A DNA stretch of 64,000 nucleotides from Leptospira hartskeerlii (GTDB taxonomy: Bacteria; Spirochaetota; Leptospiria; Leptospirales; Leptospiraceae): positions 1-64,000 of the forward strand of contig NZ_NPDL01000008.1 of NCBI RefSeq assembly GCF_002811475.1, in the 5' to 3' direction. Made by a program: the position numbers and the translations under genes. Below, piece by piece: positions 1-9,527 of this stretch. Under the pieces are notes generated by a model. The model searched no databases. It was given only the letters and a program-made list of their open reading frames with translations, and was not told where the DNA came from. The stretch's first letter is position 1, and every line of letters begins with the position of its first letter.

Positions 1-24
1 CCGCGTTTCTTCTCTCGCAAAGTC

Positions 25-144
25 GCTAAGATGCAAAGGGATTCCGTTTGTTTTCCATCTCTGTGTCCTCCGTGCCTCTGTGCGAAACTTTCTAAATTTT
101 TACTTCGCACGGAGGACACAGAGATCACGGAGGTTTTGCATAGC
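25..144. repeat. Long inverted repeat with perfect 19-bp arms
   Basis: ATCTCTGTGTCCTCCGTGC at 57-75 is exactly reverse-complementary to 107-125, with a 31-nt spacer. The symmetry continues imperfectly outward: GCTAAGATGCAAA (25-37) faces TTTGCATAGC (135-144). The arms have an approximate 8-nt rhythm (CTCTGTGT, CCTCCGTG, CCTCTGTG). It could be a dispersed intergenic repeat, a transcript-end structure for a gene left of the window, or both. No terminator-like T run follows. Confidence 0.75.
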
Positions 145-267
145 TTCGTCCACCGACTCGCTTCGCGGTCGCTGCGGCAGGGATACGAAGGGCGCAAGTC
201 CCGGTAGGGATGAGCGCGAATGCGCGAACCCGTAGTAGCCCGGTCCAAAGGAGCCGCCCAAATCCTT

Positions 268-283
268 TGTTGGAGTTCCTACA
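268..283. repeat. TGTAGGA-type palindrome, copy 1
   Basis: TGTTGGAGTTCCTACA is one member of the short palindrome family seen throughout the window. It lies 55 bases before the carA start codon. One arm carries TTGGA and the other TCCTA, so the symmetry has a single mismatch. Confidence 0.7.
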
Positions 284-337
284 AAATTCCGGGCGTTTCC
301 ACTTGACCCTTGCCTTCGGTGCGAAAGCCTGTCCTTA

Positions 338-1426
338 ATGAAAGCGTTCTTGGTTTTAGAAAACGGGGACGTATACGAAGGCGAATCCTTCGGCTACGAA
401 ACCCAGTCCGTCGGGGAAATCGTCTTTAATACTTCCATGGCGGGTTACCAGGAAATTCTCACCGATCCTTCCTACGCCAACCAAATCGTAACTCTCACAT
501 ACCCGATGATCGGGAACTATGGGATCCATCCTGAAAATATGGAATCTGGAAAGATCCAAGCATCGGGAATGATCGTAAAAGAATATGTAGATCGTCCTTC
601 CAACTTCAAAGCGCAAAAGACATTATCTCAATTTTTAAAAGATTATAAAATTCCCGGGATCCAAGGGATCGATACTCGCAAGCTGACCCGTTTCATTCGC
701 ACGAACGGAGCTCCAAACGGTGGAATATTTGTAGCAAACGAATATTCCGATTCTTTTTTAGCGGAAGTGAAGAAGTTCCCTGGAATCGCTGACGCGGACC
801 TCGCGAAGGTTGTCACAACCGATAAAAAATATGAGTTCGGAACTGGCGCGGGGAAAAAATACAAACTCGCTGTTTACGATTACGGTGTGAAGACAAACAT
901 TCTTAGGCTCTTGGACGCGGCCGGTTTTGCAGTTTCAGTTTATCCTGCTCAAACTCCAGCTTCCGAAATTATGAAAGATGGCGTGGACGCATTCTTTCTT
1001 TCCAATGGTCCGGGAGATCCTGCGGCTTGTACTTATGCAATCGATTCCACAAAAGCTATATTAGAAAATAATTATCCTCTTTTCGGCATCTGCTTAGGTC
1101 ATCAGATCATCGGCCTGACACTAGGGAAGAAAACCGAGAAAATGAAATTCGGTCATAGAGGCGGGAACCAGCCTGTCAAAAGTTTGGAGACAGGAAAAGT
1201 GGAGATCACTTCTCAAAACCATGGCTTTGCTGTGGTAGCAGAGTCTTCCGAAAAAGAACCGATTTCTTTTATCAATTTAAATGATGATACCGTAGAAGGT
1301 ATTTTGAAATCAGGTTATCCTCTTCTGTCAGTTCAATACCATCCGGAAAGTTCTCCAGGTCCGAATGACAGTAGATATTTATTTCAGAAGTTCTACAATT
1401 TAGTGGATTCTACTAAGAAGAAGTAA
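338..1426 (+). CDS. carA: Carbamoyl-phosphate synthase small (glutaminase) subunit
   Basis: It hydrolyses glutamine and passes ammonia to the large subunit CarB for carbamoyl phosphate, the precursor of pyrimidines and arginine, in the cytoplasm. The 362-residue length fits the family. The N-terminal CPSase small-chain domain covers roughly residues 1-150. The C-terminal class I glutamine amidotransferase domain has the nucleophile in FGICLGHQI (Cys252) and the rest of the triad in YHPES (His335, Glu337). The ATG at 338 opens the conserved [15 protein letters not shown] start, although no good ribosome site precedes it. The partner carB is in this window at 48742-52053 on the other strand, so the two are not co-transcribed. 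A hairpin overlapping the stop codon probably ends the transcript. Confidence 0.97.
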   Translation: MKAFLVLENGDVYEGESFGYETQSVGEIVFNTSMAGYQEILTDPSYANQIVTLTYPMIGNYGIHPENMESGKIQASGMIVKEYVDRPSNFKAQKTLSQFLKDYKIPGIQGIDTRKLTRFIRTNGAPNGGIFVANEYSDSFLAEVKKFPGIADADLAKVVTTDKKYEFGTGAGKKYKLAVYDYGVKTNILRLLDAAGFAVSVYPAQTPASEIMKDGVDAFFLSNGPGDPAACTYAIDSTKAILENNYPLFGICLGHQIIGLTLGKKTEKMKFGHRGGNQPVKSLETGKVEITSQNHGFAVVAESSEKEPISFINLNDDTVEGILKSGYPLLSVQYHPESSPGPNDSRYLFQKFYNLVDSTKKK

Positions 1427-1450
1427 GCTTTGCTTACTTCTTTCCTTTTC
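1418..1450 (+). terminator. Hairpin terminator overlapping the carA stop codon
   Basis: AAGAAGTAAGC (1418-1428) pairs perfectly with GCTTACTTCTT (1432-1442) around a 3-nt TTT loop, followed by the pyrimidine tract TTTCCTTTTC. The TAA stop of carA (1424-1426) lies inside the left arm. The U tract is interrupted, so strength is uncertain. Confidence 0.6.
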
Positions 1451-1467
1451 GCAAAGCACTCAATATA

Positions 1468-1950
1468 CTATTTTAGCTTTTCCAAATACTTGGCGAGGTT
1501 GCCGATATGTTGTTTTCCACCTTCAATCGCACCGTATTTTTCGTTCACTCTTTCTAATTCTTCCTTGCTCGGGAAGATCTGTTCCATTGTAAGATTCGTG
1601 CCTTCTCCAACTTCTTCAAATATGATCTTAGATTCGAAATGAACGTCATGATCGCCTTCTCCATCACCGAGATGTTTATAAATAATATAACGGGGTTCTT
1701 TGATATCTGTGAATTGGATCTTGTTTTTATAATCATGTCCATCAGGCCCATGCATGATAAATTCCCAAATCCCGCCGTTGGTAAAATCCATATTCTTCGT
1801 AGTTAATGTAAATCCGTCCGGACCCCACCATTCGGAAAGATGATCCGGCATTGACCAAACTTCGAAGAGAAGTTCTGCGGGAACATCAAAGTATCTCTTA
1901 TAAATAACCTTGTTACCTTCGACAATTGTTTCTACGTTATTTTTTAACAC
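1468..1950 (-). CDS. SRPBCC (AHSA1-like) domain protein
   Basis: This is a 160-residue protein of the SRPBCC/AHSA1 helix-grip fold, usually annotated as activator of Hsp90 ATPase homologue or polyketide cyclase-like. Typical features are the [29 protein letters not shown] opening (residues about 19-46) with the WWGP signature, a central beta-rich part, and a C-terminal helix ([16 protein letters not shown]). Such proteins bind hydrophobic ligands in a cavity, and the ligand cannot be told from sequence. It overlaps the upstream arsR gene by 14 bases, so the two are translationally coupled. ArsR-SRPBCC pairs are common in bacteria, and the regulator probably controls its partner. Confidence 0.9.
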   Translation of the reverse strand: MLKNNVETIVEGNKVIYKRYFDVPAELLFEVWSMPDHLSEWWGPDGFTLTTKNMDFTNGGIWEFIMHGPDGHDYKNKIQFTDIKEPRYIIYKHLGDGEGDHDVHFESKIIFEEVGEGTNLTMEQIFPSKEELERVNEKYGAIEGGKQHIGNLAKYLEKLK

Positions 1951-2266
1951 GGGCTCTCTCCTTTTTTATCTTCATAACATATCGATCCAGTTTATCCAGA
2001 CGCCTATTCCATAGATCGATTATATCCAGTATCCAATCTTCCATTTCATTAATACTTGATCCGTTGAGACTATAAATACGCTTTTGAGCTTCCTTCTTCA
2101 TATTGAGGACTTTAGCGCTCTTTAATACTTTTAAGTGATGAGAAATGGCGGGTGGGGTAATTTTAAAATTTTGTCCGATCTCGGTTGAGGTAAGTTCGCC
2201 GTTTTTGGCGACTAATCTCACAATCTCCCTTCTTGTATCGTCTGCAAGTGCAGCAAAAGCATTCAT
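1937..2266 (-). CDS. ArsR-family winged-helix transcriptional repressor
   Basis: This 109-residue regulator has the ArsR/SmtB winged-helix layout. It opens with [20 protein letters not shown], followed by the recognition helix region [20 protein letters not shown] (about residues 26-45) and the wing [17 protein letters not shown] see no cysteine metal-binding box such as ELCVCDL, so metal sensing is unlikely. This subgroup usually travels with an SRPBCC protein, as here. The gene starts at ATG 2266 directly beside an AT-rich inverted repeat that overlaps a good promoter, which fits autoregulation of the two-gene operon. Confidence 0.92.
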   Translation of the reverse strand: MNAFAALADDTRREIVRLVAKNGELTSTEIGQNFKITPPAISHHLKVLKSAKVLNMKKEAQKRIYSLNGSSINEMEDWILDIIDLWNRRLDKLDRYVMKIKKERARVKK

Positions 2267-2271
2267 AATCC

Positions 2272-2346
2272 ATTATTTAAACAATTATTTAATTAAGTCA
2301 ATGTTTAAATAATAAACTTGAAAAATAGATACATTGTTTAAAGAAT
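2272..2346 (-). promoter_or_regulatory. Promoter of the arsR operon with overlapping ArsR-type operator
   Basis: ATTATTTAAACA (2272-2283) and TGTTTAAATAAT (2302-2313) form a perfect 12-bp inverted repeat with an 18-nt centre. A third half-site, TGTTTAAAGAAT, lies at 2335-2346. On the minus strand the repeat brackets a possible -35 TTGACT (2301-2296) and a -10 AATAAT (2277-2272) with an 18-bp spacer. That would start transcription at about the arsR ATG, implying a nearly leaderless mRNA. A second -10 like TATTAT lies further upstream and could give a leader. A bound repressor would cover either. Confidence 0.6.
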
Positions 2347-2438
2347 AAAGGTTGAGAAATGCGTTTTCTGAAAGCAACGCCGGAATTCGAAGGATTGTTG
2401 GATTTGAGGTTGTTAGAGGTATTTTAAAGATATCGTCG

Positions 2439-2456
2439 ATGTTGGAATTCCAACAT
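2439..2456. repeat. Perfect 18-bp palindrome ATGTTGGAATTCCAACAT
   Basis: The 18 bases are exactly self-complementary. It is a variant of the TGTAGGAnnTCCTACA family in which both arms carry TTGGA/TCCAA, so the symmetry is kept although the arm sequence changed. Confidence 0.75.
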
Positions 2457-2491
2457 ACTGTTGGGAGAAGGGATCTAATTGACAGATTAGG

Positions 2492-2590
2492 GGATTTGTG
2501 ATAGGCGTGTAAACGCTCTCCCACGGGCCACTCCCCCCACCCGAACTTGGGCGGGGGCAATCTTATAACCGCTGTAGGAGCTCCTACAGC
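2492..2590. repeat. Composite dispersed repeat, copy A
   Basis: This roughly 100-bp unit recurs at 19812-19912. In order it has GGATTTGTGATA, CGTGTAAACGCTCTCCCACG, GGCCACTCCCCCCACCC, a 6-nt loop, GGGCGGGGGC, a variable spacer, and the perfect 20-bp palindrome GCTGTAGGAGCTCCTACAGC (2571-2590). The C-rich and G-rich blocks can form a stem. The loop differs between copies while the stem is unchanged. It lies between the arsR promoter and the 3' end of the GAF-domain gene. Confidence 0.85.
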
Positions 2591-2609
2591 TCTATCTTGA
2601 CAAACAAAA

Positions 2610-4850
2610 TCAGGATTCTTCTATCAGTTCCAACATTCTTTCTTTTTCTCTGGTATCTGCAGGATAACAAAGAGTTTGGTTGGCTGTAGAAGTCTGGAAG
2701 TCTTTGTTCTTTCTATCCAATTCTACAATTCTATTCCTGATCTTACGAACTACGATCTGCGTTTCTTCTCTATCTTTTCCATCCAGAACTACAACGTATT
2801 TTCCTTGGCCGACTCTGTAGCAATAATCCGTTTCTCCCAAATTTTCTTGGATGGATGCTCTGAGCTCTTCGCAATAATGTGCAAAAAATCCAGCTCCTTT
2901 TATACGCACCATTCTGGTTGCATTTTGGACTTTGAAAACCGTTAGGCTGAAAGGGGTTCCTATTTTAGAGGCTCTTGAAATAGCCTCATCTATCCTGGAT
3001 TCCACGGGACTGAATGGATCCCTGAATACCGCATCTCTTTCCTCTAACATTAGTAAATTAGAAAGTACTGGAGAAGCTATTTCAGAAATTCCAACTGCGG
3101 TCTCTCGATCCGTATCCGTCCAAGGTCTTTCTGTTTCGTGGATGAATAACATTCCAACAAGCCAGTTCAGATTCAAGAACGGAAGAATGTCGAAATCATG
3201 CATAAGTCCGATCTCGTCATTGGATAATTGCGATAATAGTTCCGGGTTCTTTCTGAAATTAGCGATCCGGAATACTCCCGGCACATTAGAAACTATCCCG
3301 ACTAAGTTAGAATCCAATCCCAATCTAAATTTTCCGGAAGTGTCCGGTGTAAGAAGGTTCGTTCCGAATACTTTGTATTCTTTCCTGGTACTTCGATCTA
3401 AAAGAAGGAAACTCCAGCGCCTTAATCCGAGTTCTTTCTTTAATACTTCTACAAGATAATCGTATGCCTCATCCATATCACGGACTCCGGCCAGGTCTCT
3501 TGCAGTCGCAAGTATTCTTTCGTTACTTTTGACTACTTGGTTCAGTCGATCGTTTTCCTGGTGGAGCGCCTCCAAATCCATGATCCTTCTCAATACGGAT
3601 CCGGCCATTTCTCCAACGATCTTCAAGAACTCTAAGTCTTCGATCGTATAGTCTTCGCCCGCTACAGTTTTGCTTAATATTATAATTCCATAAAACTCGT
3701 CGTAACTACGGATTGGAACAAGCATCTCCGCTTCCGTTTTTTCCAGGATCTCTTTTTCCTTTTTAGGAGGAGAATGTTTCAAGATCTCTTTTGCATAAAC
3801 GACGGAAGGAGTTTTCAAGGCAGCTTGGTAACTTTCGTCCCCTACTTCTAAAACCCAATCAGGATCAGCGCCTATTCCTTGAGCCTCCACAACTCTAAGT
3901 ACGTCGTATTCTCCATTTGTGGACGAGAAGACTACTATGGATTCCGCGCCAATTTGACCTTGGATGGAAAAGCATAAATTCTCGAAGAAGTTAGTAAAAT
4001 CTTTGGAAGCAGATATCTCTTTAGAAATTTCAAATGCAGATAGATAGTTCTCCAATTTTTTGCGAGACGCAATCTGCAGATCGATAGGCATTGTAGAATA
4101 ATCGGAATCGTCATCAAATAAGAACTGAGCATTCTCCGTATCTTTTTGCTCCTTGCTAATGGAACGACCTGCTTCTTGACTTGCTTGGTTCTCTGCATCC
4201 TTGACCCAATCATCGAATGGATCTTTAATCGCATCCGGTTTGGAAAGCCCCGAAGGAAAATCCTCTTCTTTTGCTTCTTCTGCTTTAGATAATAATCCTT
4301 TACTATGAGTTTCTTCCGGAAGTTCCCCAAAGTCTGCACCTAGATCGGAATCTTCTAATCCTAATCCAAGATCGGGATCTACTTCAAAATTGGATTCATC
4401 TTCTGAAGAAGAACCGAAGTCTACAGACGAAAGATCGAAATCGCTATTAGTTTCTTCTCCGAAACTTTCCTCGCCAAAAGCGGAATTCGGAAAGGAAACT
4501 TCTGCATCGGGATCTTTTCCTCCGAATGTGTTACTCGAAGTGTCTGCTCCGAAATCGATATCTCCAAAATCCGCGGAAGGAGAATCAAAACTAAAATCAT
4601 CTTCGGAGGAAGTAGTGGCGGTTGCAGGTTCAAAACTGGTTGGATCTTCGTAAGCGGAAGTTGCCTTCTCTTTTCTTCCGCCAAAATCCATAGCCTTTTC
4701 CAAAAGACCTTTGGCTCTTACGGCCATGGACTTTTTTAAAAGAGAAGGTTTTTCTCCTCCGGAAACTGCGACCGAAGATGTTTTAGCTCCGGATTCCAAA
4801 TTCCCGGAACGAATGAGACGAGTGACCTTGTCCAGTAAACCCATCGTCAA
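2610..4850 (-). CDS. Two-GAF protein with degenerate GGDEF-like domain
   Basis: This is a 746-residue cytoplasmic-looking protein. Residues 1 to about 260 are acidic, low complexity and probably disordered, rich in S/D/E/F (for example FGDIDFGADTSSNTFGG). Two GAF-like sensor domains follow at about 275-415 and 450-600. The last about 120 residues resemble a diguanylate cyclase domain, but the GGDEF signature reads GQGKY (681-685, in YRVGQGKYVVVLDG). Active c-di-GMP synthesis is therefore unlikely, and a regulatory or scaffold role is more plausible. Its start codon overlaps the stop of the upstream acidic-repeat gene by ATGA (4847-4850), so the two are made together. The GAF ligand is unknown. 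Confidence 0.8.
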   Translation of the reverse strand: MTMGLLDKVTRLIRSGNLESGAKTSSVAVSGGEKPSLLKKSMAVRAKGLLEKAMDFGGRKEKATSAYEDPTSFEPATATTSSEDDFSFDSPSADFGDIDFGADTSSNTFGGKDPDAEVSFPNSAFGEESFGEETNSDFDLSSVDFGSSSEDESNFEVDPDLGLGLEDSDLGADFGELPEETHSKGLLSKAEEAKEEDFPSGLSKPDAIKDPFDDWVKDAENQASQEAGRSISKEQKDTENAQFLFDDDSDYSTMPIDLQIASRKKLENYLSAFEISKEISASKDFTNFFENLCFSIQGQIGAESIVVFSSTNGEYDVLRVVEAQGIGADPDWVLEVGDESYQAALKTPSVVYAKEILKHSPPKKEKEILEKTEAEMLVPIRSYDEFYGIIILSKTVAGEDYTIEDLEFLKIVGEMAGSVLRRIMDLEALHQENDRLNQVVKSNERILATARDLAGVRDMDEAYDYLVEVLKKELGLRRWSFLLLDRSTRKEYKVFGTNLLTPDTSGKFRLGLDSNLVGIVSNVPGVFRIANFRKNPELLSQLSNDEIGLMHDFDILPFLNLNWLVGMLFIHETERPWTDTDRETAVGISEIASPVLSNLLMLEERDAVFRDPFSPVESRIDEAISRASKIGTPFSLTVFKVQNATRMVRIKGAGFFAHYCEELRASIQENLGETDYCYRVGQGKYVVVLDGKDREETQIVVRKIRNRIVELDRKNKDFQTSTANQTLCYPADTREKERMLELIEES

Positions 4851-7525
4851 ACGCCGATTTGTTTCATTAATTTCTTATAAAGTTCGAAATAGTCGGAACG
4901 GGAGAAGTCACGGATCATTTCGTCCGGAAGATTTCCGAGTAGCTCATCCAAATAAAGAAGAATTCGTTTCATCTCATCTTGAGTCGGAATTGGCTCGCCG
5001 GTTTCCGGTTCTTCTGCGGCGGCTCCTGCTTGGCGGATCTCTTCCAAAGGAGAAAGTTCATCCTCATCTGCATACTCATCCAAGATAAAGTTCAGTTCCG
5101 ACTCCGGAGCTAATCTTTCTATCGTTGGGACGATTTCCCCACCTATATTTTCTTCAAAATCTAAACCTGAAATTTGAATATCGTCTTCGAAAGAGCCTAA
5201 CGCATTTAAGTCGTTTGCTTCAGGAGGAGAAGATAATAACGAATCTAAATCCTCAGAATCAACTTCCGGTGGAGTTTCGTCGGAAAGTAGGTTTCCTAAT
5301 TCATCATTGGATAATGTGATCGGCTCGTCTGCTTCTTCTCCCAGATCCCAATCAGAAGGTGCAGATACTGCGCTCTCTTCTCCGGTTCCAAGATCGTTTA
5401 GGTCCGCAACAGGCCCGTCCCAGTCTATATCATACTCGGAAGATACGTCAGGCGTCCCAATATCGTCTAACTCGTTAATTGGAAGCGAGATTGGTTCATC
5501 TGAATCTTCCATTAGATCCGAAGCAGCAGTTTCAACTTCAGGCTCTTCTTCCAATAAATGTCCTAATTCATCTTCAGAAAGTGCGATTGGTTCATCAGCT
5601 TCCGTATCTAAACTGAAGTCTCCGAATTCTACAGGTGCAGCATCGTCATGTTCTAAAGGTGGAGCATCGGCAAATATATCCGCATCGGAAGATTCTTCTT
5701 CTCCGGAAGACAATAGGTCTCCCAATTCATCGTCTGAGAGAGCGATAGGCTCGTCTTCTTCCGAATCTAAAGAGGAAACCGATTCTTCTCCTCCGGAGAG
5801 CAAGTTACCTAATTCATCATCTGAAAGCGCAATCGGTTCGTTATCGTCTAAGTCGGAGGAAAGATCTAAAGAAGTTCCGGTATGCTCCGCTTCTTCTTCT
5901 GTTCCGGAAGATAATAAGTTTCCAAGCTCATCGTCTGAAAGTGCGATCGGTTCGTCCGGATCGGAAGTCTCGGAAAAGAAATCTTTTTCGGAAGTTTCCG
6001 TAGGAGAAAAATCCAATGAATCAGAGTCGGAACTTCCTAAAATATCCTCATCGCTCGCGGAAGTGAAGTCTCCTAAAGATTCTTCGAACGCTTTTTCTTC
6101 CGACCTGGCGTTGTCTTCGAAGTCTTCGAGATCTAATCCGGTATCGAGTGGATTTTCTTCTTCCCCTATTCCGAAATTATCAAAATCGGAAACAGGAAGA
6201 GAAATGGATTCTTCTTCCCCACCAAATTCGTCTTTAGTTTCCGCCGGCTCGGAATCAAAATTAAAATCACTTAGATCAAGCTCTGAAGAATCCGCGCCTT
6301 CTTCCATTCCAAACTCAGACTCTGCTGTAGGAGCTCCTACAGAATCTAGGTCGTCTAGTTGGATGCTTTCAATTTCATCCTCATCTCCTGAGGATAATAA
6401 ATTACCAAGCTCATCATCTGAGAGCGCGATCGGTTCGTTGGCCTCTTCTTCCATGTCCAAATCGGAAGAAGTATGTTCTTCGGAGACGGAACCAATATCC
6501 AGGTCGCCGAAATCTCCCATCTCATCGAAAGAATTTTTATTTTCTAAAGAAGTGCCATCCCCTCCTAAGAGGTGATCCAATTCATCTGTGGAAAGTGCGA
6601 TGTCTTTTTCTTCTTCGCCTTCGAAATTAATGTCTTCGGTCAATTCGGAAGAAGGCATAGAGATATCGTCTCCGCCCAAGTCCCCGAATCCTTCTTCTTC
6701 CATGTTCGGACTGAAGTCCTCTGCCATGATATCGTCTAACTCGTGTTCGGAGAGTGAAATTGGGCCTTCGTCATCGGAAACTATTTCGTCTTCGAATGTT
6801 TTAGCACTGGATTCTTCGGGAACGGAAGTTTCTTCCTCGTCCATGGAGAAGTCCGCCAGATTGGAACCTATATCAATATTATGTAATTCATCATCCGAAA
6901 GTGAGATCGGTGTCTCATCGTCCAAATCCGCGTCGGAAAGTCCCACTACTTCGTCTTGGTCGGAAGAATCCCCTCCCCAATCGAATGGTTGATCGTCTGA
7001 ATGAAATGCGGAAGAAGGAACCTCTCCCGGCTGAGAAAAATCTCCCAAGTCTAAAGAACCTAGATCTCCAAATGCTTCCTCATGATTTTCAGAAGAAGTA
7101 GGAGATGATTCCTTCCAAGAAGGAGCAGAGGAAGAAGACGTTGGAGGAGAATTCAAATCATCGTCAATGTCTAGAAGTCTATCGATCTCAGCATCGATCA
7201 TTGGATCTGTGAGTTCGAAATCGAAGTCCTCGTCCAAATGGACCGACTCATCTAACTGGCTTAGGTCGGAACCAAAATCGGTTTCTTCCGGTTCGAAATT
7301 AGGAATGTCTTCCGGATAATCGTCTCCGGATGAAGCGAGTAATTCTTCGAAGCCTTCGCTGTCTGGAGAATCTCCCGGAACGGAATCGAAATTAAAATCG
7401 GAGGAGTCGCCATCGCTAGCCAAGAGAGAATCTATTTCGTCCAAGCTCATTTCACTCGGATCAAAATCCTCTCCGTTTCCGGCCGGAAACCCCTCTCCCT
7501 CATCTATCGTAAAATCGTCCGCCAT
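4847..7525 (-). CDS. Large acidic protein with repeated DEPIALSDDELGNLLSSG motif
   Basis: I do not recognise a named family for the full 892 residues. The protein is extremely rich in Asp, Glu and Ser and is probably disordered. It carries about ten spaced copies of a short motif, consensus [DN]EPI[AS]LS[DE][DN]EL[GD][NDH]LL, each likely a short amphipathic helix and separated by about 25-100 acidic residues. The copies use different codons, so the motif is kept by selection on protein. The last about 45 residues (from EMKRILLYLDELLGNLP to the end) lose the acidic bias and look folded. There is no signal peptide. It is coupled by ATGA to the downstream GAF protein. A tethering or scaffold protein with multiple docking peptides is a reasonable inference, not shown. 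Confidence 0.75.
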   Translation of the reverse strand: MADDFTIDEGEGFPAGNGEDFDPSEMSLDEIDSLLASDGDSSDFNFDSVPGDSPDSEGFEELLASSGDDYPEDIPNFEPEETDFGSDLSQLDESVHLDEDFDFELTDPMIDAEIDRLLDIDDDLNSPPTSSSSAPSWKESSPTSSENHEEAFGDLGSLDLGDFSQPGEVPSSAFHSDDQPFDWGGDSSDQDEVVGLSDADLDDETPISLSDDELHNIDIGSNLADFSMDEEETSVPEESSAKTFEDEIVSDDEGPISLSEHELDDIMAEDFSPNMEEEGFGDLGGDDISMPSSELTEDINFEGEEEKDIALSTDELDHLLGGDGTSLENKNSFDEMGDFGDLDIGSVSEEHTSSDLDMEEEANEPIALSDDELGNLLSSGDEDEIESIQLDDLDSVGAPTAESEFGMEEGADSSELDLSDFNFDSEPAETKDEFGGEEESISLPVSDFDNFGIGEEENPLDTGLDLEDFEDNARSEEKAFEESLGDFTSASDEDILGSSDSDSLDFSPTETSEKDFFSETSDPDEPIALSDDELGNLLSSGTEEEAEHTGTSLDLSSDLDDNEPIALSDDELGNLLSGGEESVSSLDSEEDEPIALSDDELGDLLSSGEEESSDADIFADAPPLEHDDAAPVEFGDFSLDTEADEPIALSEDELGHLLEEEPEVETAASDLMEDSDEPISLPINELDDIGTPDVSSEYDIDWDGPVADLNDLGTGEESAVSAPSDWDLGEEADEPITLSNDELGNLLSDETPPEVDSEDLDSLLSSPPEANDLNALGSFEDDIQISGLDFEENIGGEIVPTIERLAPESELNFILDEYADEDELSPLEEIRQAGAAAEEPETGEPIPTQDEMKRILLYLDELLGNLPDEMIRDFSRSDYFELYKKLMKQIGV
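6325..6342. repeat. TGTAGGA-type palindrome inside the acidic-repeat gene
   Basis: CTGTAGGAGCTCCTACAG is a perfect 18-bp palindrome within the coding region 4847-7525. On the coding strand it is read as part of SVGAPTA, which interrupts the acidic sequence in frame without a stop. Confidence 0.8.
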
Positions 7526-7651
7526 GCTTCCTACAGTATGCTAAAAATCCGTCTCTCTAATTCGGAGGATCTCCTAAGTTGCAGGAAATACAATCCGAAA
7601 AAATTTTGATACAGTCCTCTTATATTAGAAGACCTTCTCTTCTTAAATAGA

Positions 7652-7682
7652 ACACTTCTTCGGGTTTAATCGATAGAAGTGT
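7652..7682 (-). terminator. Possible terminator of the ATPase operon
   Basis: ACACTTCT (7652-7659) pairs with AGAAGTGT (7675-7682) across a 15-nt loop, 37 bases past the atpC stop. On the minus strand the stem is followed by TCTATTTAAG, only weakly T-rich, so this is a candidate only. The same gap (7526-7718) must also hold the promoter of the leftward acidic-repeat gene. Confidence 0.35.
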
Positions 7683-7718
7683 CCCTTTATAATTTTCGGA
7701 ATTTGGAACCCCTAAATA

Positions 7719-8099
7719 TTAGCGGGAAGCTGCTAAAATTCGGGTTTTTGCTTTTAGGACGAGAGTATTTTTCTCGTTGGAGGCAGGAAGAGCTTCCGCT
7801 TCTTCTAGGGCTTTTTGGGCGGAGGCCAGGTCGATATCTTCTTTTAGGCTACCGTGGTCCGTCAAAATTGTAACTTTATTGTCTCTTACTTCGAAAAACC
7901 CGCCTTCGATTGCGGCGATTTTGGTTTTATTTCCTTGTCGGACTTCCAACACGCCGATCCCGAGCAGGGAGACAAGAGAGGTATGGCCCGGATACACTCC
8001 GAAAAACCCTTCGCTTCCAGGCACGACGATGCTGTCCGCATCGCCGTGGAAGAGTAGTTTCTCTGGAGAGATTACCGATACGTCTAGCTTGGCTGCCAT
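7719..8099 (-). CDS. atpC: F1Fo ATP synthase epsilon subunit
   Basis: This is the 126-residue epsilon subunit of the F1 central stalk, which couples rotation of gamma and the c-ring and can inhibit ATP hydrolysis. The N-terminal beta-sandwich includes [20 protein letters not shown] and [19 protein letters not shown], which are diagnostic. The C-terminal helical hairpin (about residues 90-126) is present, so the protein is full length. It is the last gene of the leftward atp operon and starts 3 bases after atpD ends. Confidence 0.96.
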   Translation of the reverse strand: MAAKLDVSVISPEKLLFHGDADSIVVPGSEGFFGVYPGHTSLVSLLGIGVLEVRQGNKTKIAAIEGGFFEVRDNKVTILTDHGSLKEDIDLASAQKALEEAEALPASNEKNTLVLKAKTRILAASR

Positions 8100-8102
8100 C
8101 GA

Positions 8103-9527
<1,425 letters not shown>

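Larger units (their letters stand above)
1..337. other. Intergenic region rich in inverted repeats, upstream of carA
   Basis: I see no credible gene in these 337 bases. They hold a long imperfect hairpin (25-144), a GC-rich stretch with small self-complementary words such as GCGCGAATGCGCG near 210-225, and one copy of the TGTTGGAGTTCCTACA palindrome (268-283). A TTGACC hexamer at 303-308 lies close before carA, but no convincing -10 follows and there is no clear Shine-Dalgarno before the carA ATG. The carA promoter is therefore unresolved. Confidence 0.6.
2267..2609. other. Gene-free region with operator, palindromes and composite repeat
   Basis: No convincing gene lies in these 343 bases. 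Next to arsR is a promoter/operator (2272-2346), then an 18-bp perfect palindrome (2439-2456), then the composite repeat (2492-2590). An open frame on the minus strand (2285-2560) is explained by the repeat and has no family resemblance. Confidence 0.6.

Noticed and set aside
2285..2560. 91-residue open frame on the minus strand
   Set aside because: It spans the composite repeat and the arsR operator and shows no ribosome site or family resemblance.
5290..6910. CRISPR-like or recently expanded tandem DNA repeat
   Set aside because: The repeats are of protein motif level. At DNA level they differ by synonymous changes and irregular spacing, and there are no uniform spacers.
5307..6992. Long serine-rich open frames on the plus strand opposite the acidic-repeat gene
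   Set aside because: They are the antisense of the GAA/GAT/TCC-rich coding strand. They have no ribosome sites, no domain character and low complexity, as expected of a shadow.
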